This document shows, piece after piece, positions 1 through 11,383 of a DNA stretch of 64,000 bases. Positions within the stretch are counted from its first letter, which is position 1, and the number at the start of each line of letters is the position of its first letter. Source of the stretch: Corinectria fuckeliana (lineage: Eukaryota; Ascomycota; Sordariomycetes; Hypocreales; Nectriaceae); assembly GCA_019137255.1 (NCBI GenBank), contig WPDH01000013.1, forward strand, positions 186,001-250,000. Reading direction: 5' to 3'. The position numbers were made by a program, and so were the translations under genes. The notes below the pieces were generated by a model. That model saw only the letters and a program-made list of their open reading frames with translations. It had not been told where the DNA came from and did not search any database.

Positions 1-1288
1 AGAAGCTGTCCGGCGCGGAGCTGAAGAAGAAGGCCAAGGAGGAAAAGGCCGCCCGGAGAGCACAGGCCAAGGCGGTGCTCACGGCGTATGCGCCTGCGAA
101 GGAGGGACAGACCGGCGCCGGCGATGGCAAGGGCGGCAAGGAGAAGCCCAAGGACGGGCGGCAGCACGGCGGAGCGAAGCTGCCCCTGCGGACAGCCTCG
201 ACGCCGGCCGTCCCCAAGGCGAACAAGCCCTCGATACCCGTCTGCTTCAGCCACCTCTCCATGGCCAAGCGGATAGACATGACGCACGCCGACAAGGATG
301 TCAACCCTGCCGTGCTAATCCTCGGCGAGCACATGAGCGCCTTTGCCATCAGCGACAGCATCACTCGCTTGGAGGCGACGCTGCTAGCCTTCAAGAAGGT
401 GAGTCTTTCTCTTTCTCTCTCTCTCTCTCCTCCTCCTCCAAGAGACCATTCACGTCTGACTCGCAGCCACAGGTCATCGACTCCTACAACACCCCCATGA
501 GCACCACCTTCTCCCGCCATTTCACCTCCCACGTCCTCAACCCTCAGATCGACTACCTCACAGCATGCCGCCCCATGTGCTTCTCCATGGGCAACGCCAT
601 CCGATGGCTCAAGCTCCAGATCAGCAAGATCGACATTGACGTGCCCGACATGGAGGCCAAGAAGCTCTTGTCCGAGGCCATCGACAGCTTCATCCACGAG
701 CGCATCACCCTCGCCGACTACGTAATCGTCGAGACGGCCGCCGAAATGATCGTCGACGACGACGTCATCCTCACCTACGCCCATCACCACCTCGTCGAGC
801 GCACCCTCCTCCGCGCCCACAAGGACGGCAAGCGCTTCCGCGTCATCCTGGTAGACGACCCCTACGAGCGCGTCGGCATCGACCTCGCCAAGAAGCTCTC
901 GGCCGCCGGCATCCAGGTTGCCTACTCCTCCGACCTCGGCGCCGTGCGGACGCACCTCGCCGACACCAAGCAGGTGCTGCTCGCCGCCGAGGCCATCTTC
1001 AGCAACGGCGCCATGTACGCCCGCGCCGGGTCGTGCGACATCGCCACCACGGCAACCGACCTGAGCGTGCGAGTCATCGCCCTGTGCGAGACCATCAACT
1101 TCACCGAGCGGGTGTCCATCGACTCGCTCACCTACAACGAGATCGACCCCGAGCGGTGCACCGCTGACGGGTTCCGCCTGCTCTTCGACACCACCCGAGA
1201 CAAGGACCTCTCGGTTGTGGTGACAGAGCTCGGCAACTCTTCCGCCACATCAGTACCGGCCATCCTCAGGAAGCTGGAGGAGCTGTAG
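1..1288 (+). CDS. GCD2: Translation initiation factor eIF2B subunit delta (5' partial)
   Basis: Catalytic-side subunit of eIF2B, the guanine nucleotide exchange factor that recharges eIF2 with GTP during cytoplasmic translation initiation. The reading frame is open from base 3 at the left edge, so the N-terminus lies outside the window; about 403 residues are visible. The start is a Lys/Ala-rich stretch (KLSGAELKKKAKEEK) typical of the delta subunit N-terminal region, followed by the initiation factor 2B alpha/beta/delta fold. One intron, 399-472, joins LLAFKK to VIDSYNTPMSTTFSRHF, a conserved eIF2B signature; its polypyrimidine tract is a long CT run. Later conserved blocks include VILTYAHHHLVERTL, VLLAAEAIFSNGAMYARAG and the CETINFTERV segment. 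The stop is at 1286-1288. Identification is by family recognition and is strong. Confidence 0.93.
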   Translation, partial: EAVRRGAEEEGQGGKGRPESTGQGGAHGVCACEGGTDRRRRWQGRQGEAQGRAAARRSEAAPADSLDAGRPQGEQALDTRLLQPPLHGQADRHDARRQGCQPCRANPRRAHERLCHQRQHHSLGGDAASLQEGESFSFSLSLSSSSKRPFTSDSQPQVIDSYNTPMSTTFSRHFTSHVLNPQIDYLTACRPMCFSMGNAIRWLKLQISKIDIDVPDMEAKKLLSEAIDSFIHERITLADYVIVETAAEMIVDDDVILTYAHHHLVERTLLRAHKDGKRFRVILVDDPYERVGIDLAKKLSAAGIQVAYSSDLGAVRTHLADTKQVLLAAEAIFSNGAMYARAGSCDIATTATDLSVRVIALCETINFTERVSIDSLTYNEIDPERCTADGFRLLFDTTRDKDLSVVVTELGNSSATSVPAILRKLEEL

Positions 1289-1747
1289 GCTAGCTAGAGT
1301 TTGCAATAGATGAGGCCCAAGCTAGACGAAAAGTAGATGATGGTTCGGGCATTCCCGTTGGGTGGACAAGACCACAATACAAGGTCTTGATGATATCCGA
1401 ATCATGCTGTTGCAGGAGTCTAGTCTGTGTTGGGGGGTCTTTGTCGTGATACTGCTCCTGACATTCCAATGCATCTCCGTAGCTTCAGATCGAACCGTTT
1501 TGTGTCGTAGAGTAACCTCAATCCCATCGCCGAACATTCACGTCCACCCCCTCGTGGCATCGTAACAGGAGAAGAGGTCCCATTCTTCCAATTCCAGTCT
1601 TCCCATGTCGACGGGTCTATTCCCATACAAAATATGTACAATATCTCTCCTCTCCCAACGCATCCCCCACTTCCCTCCCGCTTCAGCATCGTTCTGTCGG
1701 ACCCATTCCCGTATTGGGGTTTTCGTCTCTTAACGCACGCGTACTCT
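1289..1747. other. Intergenic, convergent 3' ends
   Basis: This gap lies between the stop of eIF2B delta and the stop of the minus-strand gene at 1748. Short ORFs on both strands have no recognisable content. It probably holds the two 3' UTRs; I see no RNA gene or repeat. Confidence 0.6.
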
Positions 1748-2184
1748 TTACGCCTCGGCTTGGGCCGCCTCGGCATCCCGCTGGGCCTTCCGCGCCCGCT
1801 TCTCGAGCAGGTACGCCTTGCGCTCGTTCAGGGTGGCCGTCTGTCGGTCGTCGACGCCCTGCAGCCAGTAGCCGAAGCTGGCGCCGCCCGCCGCGTACAC
1901 GGGGTACGCCCACAGGGAGGACTTGTTGAAGAAGGGGCGCATCTCGATGCCGACCTGCCAGAAACGCACGCCCAGGCCTATGAGCGGGAGCCGGCAGACG
2001 TTAGCCAGATCAAAAATAACCACAAAAAGGAACGAAGGAAAGAAGGAAAGAAGAAAAAGAGGGAACCCCCCCTTCCGGTGGTAGTTTGGTGGGATGGCCG
2101 GATGGATAGGTACATTAGATGGAGTCATATTGGCGCATGTTTCAACGTACCGAAGAGGCTCCAGAAGGCGAGGCGGTGCACCAT
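1748..2184 (-). CDS. Small mitochondrial-type membrane protein, probable complex I accessory subunit (NUXM-like)
   Basis: A two-exon gene encoding 87 residues. Exon 1 (2184-2151) gives MVHRLAFWSLF plus one base; the intron 2150-1978 has a GTACGT donor and a CATAG acceptor with a GCTAAC branch site; exon 2 (1977-1748) gives GLGVRFWQVGIEMRPFF and onward. The protein has a hydrophobic segment around SLWAYPVYAAGGASFGYWL and a charged C-terminus (NERKAYLLEKRARKAQRDA). This layout, short N-terminus, one or two membrane spans and a basic/acidic tail, resembles small NADH:ubiquinone oxidoreductase accessory subunits of the NUXM/B14.5b type. The gene model is well supported by splice signals; the function is recalled from family resemblance only. 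A naive ORF call starting at 2128 would read the intron as coding. Confidence 0.62.
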
Positions 2185-2826
2185 GGTGGGCAATTGACCG
2201 TCGGATTGTCGGGCGTAGGGCTGCGGTGGTTTTCTGTTGGTGTCGTCCGGGTTCGTGGTCGTGAGGATTGGCTGGTTGCGGCTCTACCGAGGGAAGTGGT
2301 CGTGATCCTAACGATCAATGGGCTCAAAGCTCAATTGGATCTGAGATGATTGGCCACGGTTAAAGTCACGTGCTATATCACATGCGACATTTCGCCTACC
2401 CTGTACTGTGAACGTGAACTGGGGAATTTCCCTACGATATATTAATGAACTTGAATAGATAAGTCAACTTAATCTCAAGTGAATGTTTATTTATTTGCAT
2501 GGCCTAATAAACTTCACTTCTGGGGTTCTATGCTAGAAGGTTGCTATCAGGAGGGGAGTACTTGTTCACATAAAGTGATTAGTGTTTACTCGCACCTTTT
2601 CCACTCACAATCACATCCAACACTGCAGGGACTAAGCTATGAGGGTCTATCATATGTACATTTCAGACTGCGCGGATGCAAGGATATCCGCAGAGTCTAC
2701 TTTAGTTTCTAATCTAATCCCAAGCATATGAGAACGCTGCAGAGAACAGACCGAAGGCGACAATCCTTATCCTTACGCCGTCCCTGATGGAAACTCCAGC
2801 CTACCTATGTAGATTCAGCACATCAA
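2185..2826. other. Intergenic, AT-rich in its middle
   Basis: The first part is the promoter of the small gene ending at 2184. From about 2380 to 2720 the DNA becomes AT-rich with only short meaningless ORFs. A short inverted repeat (gcggat..atccgc) sits near 2672-2691. No gene, RNA or mobile element is recognised. Confidence 0.5.
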
Positions 2827-5800
2827 TCAGTCTAGCAAGCTTCTGTTGGCCACCGTTGAATACGGCGGCGGTGCCTGAAGTTGCGACGGCGCTCGGGATG
2901 GCGGCGTGGTGCTCTCTGTCACCCACTGCATCGTCTTGGCGACCATCTTGGCAAAGTACTGTTGGATGAACGACTCACTGCACAAGTTAGCAACTCTATT
3001 GTTTAAATAAGCGCAAGGTAGACATACGTGTAGTAACTGTGGTCGGAGTTGTGAGGCGAAACGAGGTTGTGTGCAAGCTCGTGAGCCAACACAACCCACC
3101 ACCAAGTTGCGGCCTCAGCCTTGGCCTGGCCTGGCCTCGGCCCCTCCAGCTGCGCCGCATGCAGTTGCAAGAAGAACCGGAAGTTGCAGAAGATACTGCC
3201 TCCGGTATTGAACGCAATCGTGCCTCCAGCTTCGTCGTAGAAAATGTGAAGCACCTTGGGCGATAGCGAGTAGATGTTGCCGATGTCGACTAGGAGGCTA
3301 GCAAAGGAGTTGATGCCGGCAATATGCGACGAGAGGAACTTGGCCGGATCCGTCGACAAGTCCTTCGCGACAAAGACCTTGATGCCGTTTGATGCCTCTG
3401 CAACAAACGCAATGTTGTGAGCGGGCTTGCTGTCGCAGTATGTAGCTTGTTCCTTGACTTCGTTGACCTGGGGCTCTGAGAAAATACTGTTAGATCCGTA
3501 CGCCCTGGTCGACTTCACGGCGCTGAGCAGGTTTTGCTGAACCAAGGCCGGGTTTGTGACTCTTCCATCATCGTTCTGAGGTTTCTGAGGGCCAACATCC
3601 GATGTTCCGCCCGCAGAAGATGGCCCGGCCTCGGCTGGCTTGTCCAGGAACTTTTCGACATGCTGGCGCGATTCATCCTCTTCATCCTGTGAATCGAAGC
3701 CAAGCCGACGGGTTAGGTTAGAGAACAGACCCCTGGGCTTTCTTAGCTGTTGATCCTGGGAAGGTTTGTTGTCCTCGGGAGAATCCCAGGAACCAGGCAT
3801 CATGGGACTGGATTGCTTTGGGGTTCTTGCAACCTCGCGTGCCGCTTCGGCAGCCTTTCCCTCGGTGATTGCCTGGTTCTGGGTTGACCATGTTTGCTCC
3901 TTTTCCTGAATTCTGCGCTGCTCATCTTGGAGAGCCTTGCGCCTTTCCTCCTCGGCAATCCTCGCCTCAGCGGCCTTGGCCCGGAGAATACGATCCACGT
4001 TGTAGCCGCGAGCTCTTAGTCCGTATAGGTCCAGCGTCAGGAAAGGTTCGAAGAAGAGGTAGGCTTGCTGGTTCGGGCGGCTGAGGAGGATGTGGCAGAT
4101 GGCCTGTCCGATCTGGTACATATCAGGCTTCCCCTCATCGGTTACATACAAAACCCAACCGCTGGCACTCTTTGCACTCGCAGCGGACCGCTTTTCTGTG
4201 TGAGACTGGCTTTGGCCTTGTAGAGTGCGTCGCAGAGCTACTGACCGAACCATCTCAACACTCAGGTTCTTGTCAAGCCATTTGGCATCATGCTGGATAC
4301 TGTCGCGTCGGTAGCTTGCGTATTCATAGAGGAAGATTTTGGATCTCTCGACGACGTGCTTTCGGAGGGTCTGAGCTGTCTTTTGCTTGTCGCTATGAGG
4401 TCCTATTCGGATGTCCTCCTTGACAATGCTGCTTAGCTTCTGGGCTCCAAGAGCCATGTAGAACACCTCGAGGACATCTTCCTCAGGAGCGCAAATGAGT
4501 CGATCCTTGAAGAGGCGATAGCTGATAATGTCGTCGAGCAGCACGATTTGACTGGCCGATGCTAGTTGGTATTGCCTGATGGGAGCCTCGTCCTCGTCGA
4601 AATCGTCCAGCTTCCCCTTAGGAGCCGCCAGTTCCTTGTACGCCAGGAGGAAAGACGACGTACGCATCTTTCGCCAAAGGTCCTTGTCCCGATGAAGCGT
4701 GGAAGATGCCTCTGCCAGGGACTTGAGCAAGTCGAGATATTTCTCAGGACTCTGCAGTACACCGAGAAGCCGAGCTGGTTCGCTGCATGCCATATTTGCA
4801 ACTTCCAGCTTTGTTGGCTCACTTTTGGCTCCGCACTGGAACAAGAAGGTATTGGCATCGGGCCCGAAGTCGACAAAGTCGAAGATGTCGCCGTAGGTCG
4901 TGGATGTGCCTAGGTACACGCGAGACGGGCTAACTAGAGACGTGCCCGGGAGCGATTTCTCAGATGACCGAGACGGGGCAGACCGAGAGATAGGAACTAT
5001 GGCGGCGTTTCGTAACTTGGCCAAGCCATTTTCGCCCAACTCGGTGATTCGAGACGCAAAATAGCTGAACAAAACGGTAGCACTACGGTGGTCCTGGGGC
5101 GGGTTGGACAGTAGGCGGTTGACACACTCGACCATTGGCGGATCTCTTGCAACGCCGAATTTCTAAAGTATGTTAGAGAATTACTCATCGTAAGTATGGA
5201 AGGTCACTTACGTTTGCGTGATCATGGAGATCCTTCCGTAGTACGTGGAACCCGAGGACGGATGCTCGCGGGTTCCAAAAGCACTGAGAAGGCTGGACAA
5301 GCTGGGCGCCTCCCTCGAGGGGCATGAAAGCCAAGCGGCTGTCGCCGAGGTCGAAGGACCCATAACGGTTCATTTGGTGATTGGTAACAAAATAAGTCAT
5401 TGCCGAGACTCTGAGAGCCTCATCCTTGCTTGCCATCATATCAACCAACTCCGGGACAGAAGGGTGAGGTCGGAGGCCGAGATTCGACAGAAACCGGGCC
5501 TCCTGACTGCCGGGTCGATAGCTGCCAGGAGGACCAGGCCATTGCAGAATTGGCAGTCGCAGACTTCGGAGCGAATCTTTGGGCTCGAAGAGCTCAGACA
5601 CCTTGTACAGCGTATCTGACCCTTTGGTAGACTGCATGCCTTTCGGGCCCGCCTCGGCCGGACAGAAGCGCGTGCCCTTGAGCTTCAGCAGATCATCGGC
5701 TGGAATATCCTCGTTGACTGATGCGAGATACTTGACGAGCTCGACGTGGCTCCACTTCTTCTGACCGGGCTCGCCCGAAGTGTTGAGGAGTCTCGTGAAG

Positions 5801-8220
5801 ATGGTCTCCAGATCGACGGTTTTCCGAACCCCGAGAGCTACCAGTAGCTTCTCCTTTAGCTTATCGCAGCCTTGGATAACGGGCAGATCATCGAAGAGTT
5901 TAACGGACGGGAAGAATGCCTCTCCTGGCTTTCTCATGCCGAGCCTTGTAGGCATGACTGTGTTAGCTCGAAGTAAGGATACCACGCTCGCTTTGGGGAT
6001 GGTACTAATATTCTCCCAATTCTTGGAGAGTACTGTCAGTACCTGAGCCGCAAAAGGGGGCGACCTCGTGAGACTCTCTTCATCTGAACGGGCCTTGTCC
6101 GTCTCGAGGAGAAATCGTAACCAAGGCAAAACTTCGAGCGGCTCCCAGCCCAGAGCCTGCAACTCTGATGCATTCGAGTGGACCGTCAGAGCTTGAGGAA
6201 TAGTAGTTGGCGGGATGGGCAAGTGTGCTGGAATCCTGTTCATGTTCATATGGTATTTGATGCTTCCGAGAGCAATGATCTCGCCTTGTTCTCCGTCGTC
6301 GCTCATCGTACCAACCGCGACGTCGAGTAAAGCTGCCCGGCTGGGAGGATCAAGCTCTCCGTTCAGACTCTTCTTTCCGGCCCAGCTAATAAAGTTCATT
6401 AATTGGACCTTGTTCATGGCCTTTGCCTCTAGTTCTTTCTGGACATCCGGGACCGTGATGTGACTTATGAGACCAAAGTCTATGAGTTTTTTCACAAAGG
6501 GGATATCCTTCAACTCCTTGGGAATGACCGGGATGCTATCCACGAACTTGCTCAATTCATCCGATGCGATACGGACCTGAGATGTTTGCAGAACTCCTCG
6601 ACTTGAATACGTTTCAATCGTGGCTTTCTTGAAGCAGATCCAGAAGGCTTCCTCGATAATCTGTCCGACCTGCCCGCTGGGTGTAGAGTCACCAAATGAG
6701 AACGTCTTTAGAATATGAAGGGCCTCGGGCATGAACTTGCTGATGATGGCTGGCGAGAGCTTGCCAGTCTTGTCAATAGCATGGATCACTCGGCTGCTGA
6801 GGTCGTTCATCTCGTTCGAAAACGCAAGTCTGGCAACGATGCCTGATGCACGAAGGATCTCGACGTTCCATGATCTCACCCACCGTGCATTCAGATCAAT
6901 AGCCTCTCTCTCAACCGTCGGGATCACCGAGGGGGCCGAGATGTGCATTCCAGCTCCGGTGGTCTGCATGGTGGGGAAACCGATGAAGATTCGCCCTCCC
7001 GGCTTCTTGCTCGGCAGTACGGATGCAAATACATCTGTGGCCTTGCCAATCGCGCCAGAAGCTGAGGCTTCTTGTGAAGCTTGAGCCTCGTCGTATGATG
7101 AGGTCAAGATGGTCAGTTTCGTAGTGCTTGGCGGAGGCTTTTTAGTGGCGCGCTCGAGTTCAGAGGCAAATGAGGCTGTGACCTTGGTTCTGATGGATGC
7201 AGAAGTTGCTCGAAGGAAGATGGTAGAGGACGAGAGCTTGGTCACATCTTCAGAGATGGTGACTTGCGCTGCGTTCTCCTCATTTTGTGTCTTGGACTTG
7301 AGGCTTGCTTGCGATGCACTTGCGGTCAGCCTGGCGAAAAAGGACCGTAATGAAGGTGCTTCAGGAGCGCCATAGGACTCGGCAGGCTTTGTGGTTGATG
7401 CTGTAGCTTGAGGTTTCCAGCCGATGGCAGCCATGTACGAAGCGTCGATCTGGGTGCTGGTGCGATCAACGCTTTTCACCCTCATAAGGCCGTCCTTGGT
7501 CCTTGCCTCTAGGTCTCGAGGCAGAGGAAGTTCTACGCTTGGAGATGATTTCTTCCTGAGTGATAGGATCTCGTAGTCGTCGATCCAGAACTCGATCTTT
7601 TCCAGCGCTACAAATGTCAAACTTGTTGCCAGGAACTGGCTGACGGACAGAAGATTCGGTAAAGGGGTTGTGGTGTTTCGGTAGTCTAGAACAAAGGTGG
7701 TATGCGGGGTCGCCTGGTCTGCTGGTATTTGCGACTTCTTTGTAAAAAGGGCGTTCCCCTTCCAGTAGAATGCCATGGCCTCATTCCCGGAACTGACGAA
7801 GGGCTCCTCGCAGTCGGCAAAGACGCTGTAGAAGCCGACGCCAAAGGCACCAATCTTGGTCTCATCGGGGTTTCCCTCGGCGATTCGTTTTAGTCTTCCC
7901 CAGTCTGTCTTTGTGAAAGGCTGACCATCATTCTGTACAACGAGTCGGCGCAGAGTGTGGTTCGATAGGACGTGCTTGAGGATATCGGAGCGGTTCGGGT
8001 TGGTTGGTAGAGGCACCTGGGTCGAGGGGAGCGTCTCCCACTTGACACTGACGGTGGCTGCTTGGGCATCGGCGGCATTCTGGATGAGCTCTCGCAATGT
8101 CGTCCACTCTCCGGAATACCTGGCGAGGACTTTGTCGATCAAGGCGCGGGTATCAACAGTGACGGCCTCTTCGTCCTCGCCGTCCCGCATGGCGGCGGCT
8201 CGTAGCCTCGAATAGTCCAT
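2827..8220 (-). CDS. Giant GHKL (Hsp90/sacsin-like) ATPase of the DUF3684 type with C-terminal HExxH motif
   Basis: Three exons (8220-5212, 5162-3028, 2977-2827) encode 1764 residues; both introns are about 50 nt with GTAAGT/GTATGT donors and frames match exactly. The N-terminus is a Bergerat-fold ATPase: N-box LRELIQNAADAQA at residues 42-54 (E44, N48, D51), a G1-type NDGQPF near 97-102 and the lid glycine motif KIGAFGVGFYSVF at 122-134. This resembles Hsp90, sacsin and the fungal DUF3684 family, so ATP-driven chaperone-like action is likely. The middle is long with no motif I can name; around residues 1390-1560 it is charged and low complexity. Near the end, WWWVVLAHELAHNLVSPH gives HExxH at 1697-1701 and another His at 1707, the spacing of the metzincin zinc site, with a Glu at 1716 just after the last intron. 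The ATPase assignment is firm; peptidase activity is inference. Confidence 0.88.
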
Positions 8221-9192
8221 GGTCGGGACACGTTTCGCTGCGTGATGGGAGTCTGGATCAAGCCCGCATGGTTCGGCGTGGAGAGCGAGCTATATAGTCT
8301 CGATGAGAGGTGAACGAAGTGGCAAGCGGAGTGGCGAACACTGTGAATGAGGATTGGTCAGTCAGCTGCGGCGCAGAGACAATCGAGGTCAGCAGGCAGA
8401 AGGAGGTAGGTAGGTAGGTACGTACTACAAGCGCGAAGTGCAAGACTTCCTTAGGAGACTGGAACTGCGGAAAAGACACAAACACAGGCTCTAGGATGGA
8501 AAATAGGTGGAGGAAGACGGCAGGGCTGCGGTTGTGTTGATACAAATAAGCCTTAAGGAGAATTGATGTCTGTTGTTGACCTAGAAAGCCAGAATCGAGG
8601 GACTCGCGCTAGGTTGCTGCGTTGCACCGAGGGACCCTGACGTTTCTGTTGCTTCGGGGGTTCGGCAACCAATCAAGGCCCCTGTAGCTCGTTACTTTAG
8701 GGGTAGTTTAGTGACTGTTTGGGGGAATCCACGTGGGGTCTGGAACTCTACCCGACACATGAACAAGCAATTGTTCTGGCTAAGTACCTAAGTATCTAAT
8801 CTACAGTGCTATCGTCATCTTTTTTAGCCTCCACCAGTGTTCGTTTCTTTGAGATCAGGATAATTGGTGAATTTCTAAGGTGATATTGAGATTGCTTGGA
8901 TATAAAACCCACCTGCTGCTTAGAAGATTACTCGTCTCCGCATAGGCTACAGAGTGACTGTCATGAGCTTGTGTATACGCACAGTCCTGTCTCTGGCAAT
9001 GCTTGCTACACTTCTACGTTGCAAGCTGACTATATCGCTACGGCTCGCATCACAACCCTTTTACGACCAAACAACAAACCCTTTGATAGAGCGCGGGAAA
9101 TTTCCGAGACAGAAAGCATATCAGGTCATGTAAAATAGGTATCATTATTTTAATTCAGCAGTGCACTGAGGAAAAAGCAATGCTTATCCACC
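8221..9192. other. Intergenic: promoter and 5' leader of the giant ATPase gene
   Basis: Upstream region of the minus-strand ATPase gene and downstream region of the MMtag gene. It contains a GGTA tetranucleotide run at 8405-8420. Short ORFs here (for example 8258-8545 minus) show no protein-like features. No RNA gene is seen. Confidence 0.5.
8405..8420. repeat. GGTA tetranucleotide repeat
   Basis: Four consecutive GGTA units lie in the leader of the giant ATPase gene. The same tetranucleotide is expanded again at 22443-22460. Confidence 0.85.
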
Positions 9193-9954
9193 TTAGTCAC
9201 GACGACGAGGCCGCGGGCTCGCGCTTCGTCTGCGGTGCTCCCTGGGCCTCGACGGAGGATGTTCTCTTTCTCTGCTCCTGTCCCTCCGTCGGCGCTCACC
9301 TCCGTCAGAGCTCCGATTCCTGCTGCCAGCGCGACGGTGCCTCCGGTCATCGGCGTCCTTGGCTCTGCCCTCATCTCTGCCGCCCTTGTCTCTCCCACCC
9401 TCCCTATCGCGACTCCGACTACGCCTGTGTCTCCTGTGCCGGCGCTCACGATCGCGATCATGATCGCGACTCCGGTTTCTGCTCCTGTGTCGTCGTCGTT
9501 GTCGTCTGTCGGAATCGCCCTGGCGTCGCGTCCGTTCCTTCTTCCCGTCGCCTTCTTCATCACCTGGTGGTGGGACTGGCGGTGGCATGCTGTCTGGGCC
9601 GATTTGTCTCTGGGCGCCGACCTCGACGGCGTTCGCGCCGGACGTATCTCGCACCTGGACTGGGAGCCCTAGCGCCAGCGAGATTGCATCTTCCTCGGCC
9701 TCCTTGATCTTGCGCAGCTCCTCCTTGCGCAGCCTCCCTTGTCGCTCCTCCTCTGTCTCGTTGGGATCGTCGGCGGCCGTCGCCTCCGCCTTGGCGTACC
9801 AGTTGAGGTCGCGACCCTTTTGCCATCGCCCGATGGGGGCCTTTAGACTGTGTCCGAGATAGTTTTCGCGGTGGGACGAGCTTGCGACGTCGTCCCAGCT
9901 AAAGTTGACGCCGCCTCTGGAGCCAGACTTGCGAATGCTGGAGAGCAGGTCCAT
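9193..9954 (-). CDS. MMtag-domain nuclear protein with Arg/Ser/Asp-rich tail
   Basis: A single exon encodes 253 residues. Residues about 12-56 (GGVNFSWDDV, HRENYLGHSL, APIGRWQKGRDLNWYA) match the multiple myeloma tumour-associated protein 2-like (MMtag, PF10159) domain, a short conserved module of unknown biochemical role in nuclear proteins. A predicted helix with RKEELRKIKEAEEDAI follows. From residue about 150 the protein is almost entirely Arg, Asp, His and Ser (RDHDRDRERRHRRHRR), as in splicing-associated RS/RD proteins, ending RRRSASPRPRRRD. The start at 9954 is the first Met before the conserved domain; the longer upstream reading frame runs through the promoter and is not used. The gene is divergent from MED6, with a 435-bp shared promoter. 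A role in mRNA processing is inferred from composition only. Confidence 0.88.
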   Translation of the reverse strand: MDLLSSIRKSGSRGGVNFSWDDVASSSHRENYLGHSLKAPIGRWQKGRDLNWYAKAEATAADDPNETEEERQGRLRKEELRKIKEAEEDAISLALGLPVQVRDTSGANAVEVGAQRQIGPDSMPPPVPPPGDEEGDGKKERTRRQGDSDRRQRRRHRSRNRSRDHDRDRERRHRRHRRSRSRDREGGRDKGGRDEGRAKDADDRRHRRAGSRNRSSDGGERRRRDRSREREHPPSRPREHRRRSASPRPRRRD

Positions 9955-10389
9955 GGCTGTGGTCACGACCGTCGCTGGTGGTTGGGGACGTGTGCTGATG
10001 CGGTAATGTGATATACGATAGAGTAAGCGCTGTTTGGTGGCCAGAATTCGTAGTTGCAATCCGTGGATGGCGAGGATATTGAGTGATGAAATGAAGGTGG
10101 TTGAAGCCAGCCACTGCAACTGGACGGGAGAAACTGCGGGGCGGAAAAGTAGCCGCCCCCTGTATCTCGAGTACCTATGCTGCGCTAGAAGCTCTAAACC
10201 CCACCACGTCAAGCTCCCCCGGCAGCGGAAGTCTTCCTCCCTTTTCCGCGTCCCCCCATTCGTACTTAGATTAGTCCAAACACCAAAAAGCCGAAAGGAA
10301 TCAACGTTCGACATCGCGAACTCCACGAGCACGGCTCTTAGCCGACACATTACTGTGATATACATCCTGCAGCGACTCCACTCGCCATC
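9955..10389. promoter_or_regulatory. Bidirectional promoter between MMtag gene and MED6
   Basis: The 435 bp separate two divergent start codons. No TATA-like element or known factor site stands out; reading frames crossing it are extensions of the flanking genes. Confidence 0.55.
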
Positions 10390-11383
10390 ATGTCCAATCC
10401 CAACGACCCTCCCCTCGACGAGATTCAATGGCGCTCCCCTCCCATCGTCGCCAACATGGGCGGCCTGCACTCCAACACGATCCTCTTCTACTTCGCCGAG
10501 TCGCCCTTCTTCGAGCGCACCTCCAACAACGCCGTCATCATGAGCCAAGCCATGAACAACATGGCCATGTACCACTACATCCAGACCCGCGAGGCCTTCG
10601 AAAACCGCCTCAAGACCATGTCCGGCCTCGAGTTCATCGTTGGCGAGGAGCCTGCCGAGATGGCCCCGGGTACCGGCACCGGCGTGTGGGTGATCCGCAA
10701 GCAGACGCGGCGCAAGCGGTACAACGAGGAGGACGAGGTCACGGTTCACGCGTCGTACTTTGTCGTGGGGGAGAACATTTACATGGCGCCCACGCTGGGT
10801 GACATTCTTGCTTCGAGAATTGTAAGCTTTGCTACCTATTCACGAAACAACATGCTAATCGTGTACATAGATGACGATATCCTCAGCCATCGCAAAGGCT
10901 CTCCCCGCTGCCGAGAGTGTACGGAAATGGCGCCCATCCCTCGGCCACGTCTACAAACTGCCCTCGAACCAGCCCGCAACAAAACACAAGGTCCAAGACT
11001 CCAAGGAAGCCACTCCCATGCTAGACGACACAGGCAAGGCTGCAAACACTGCCCAAAAGAACGACCAACTATCCCTCGAGCGACTCGCTGAGGAGTCCTT
11101 CATGACCCACATGAAGTACGGCGGCGAATACGTCGACGAGAACCCAATCACCGGCCGGCCAGGCGAATTCCACCTCTCCTCCACAGGCCGCAAGGTCGTT
11201 CCGCCACCGCAGCTCGCCAAGCAAGTGGGCATCGGCCCCATCAGCGGGCCGACGCTCAACACCAAGTTCGAAGACAAGAAAGATGGCAAGGCGGACAAGA
11301 CGCCCAAGTCGGCGACGGCGCCCAAGCCTAGGCGAAGGAAGAGCAAGATGAGCCTGAGCACAAGCACCCCGATGGCGTCTTAG
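10390..11383 (+). CDS. MED6: Mediator complex subunit 6
   Basis: Head-module subunit of Mediator, the coactivator that links transcription factors to RNA polymerase II in the nucleus. Two exons, 10390-10821 and 10871-11383, are separated by a 49-nt intron with GTAAGC donor and ACATAG acceptor; together they encode 314 residues. The MED6 domain fills the N-terminal half: LDEIQWRSPPIVANMGGL, TNNAV-like block SNNAVIMSQAMNN, and GLEFIVGEEP; then the conserved ASYFVVGENIYMAPTLGDIL. The C-terminal half is lower complexity with a Lys-rich end (PKPRRRKSKMSLS), common in fungal orthologues. The initiation site fits the family N-terminus. Identification is strong. Confidence 0.94.

Noticed and set aside
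9180..9707. Plus-strand ORFs opposite the MMtag gene
   Set aside because: They are shadows of the RS/RD repeat and have no domain or splice support.
10390..11091. MED6 ORF read through its intron
   Set aside because: Read-through leaves the MED6 frame; the spliced form keeps it.
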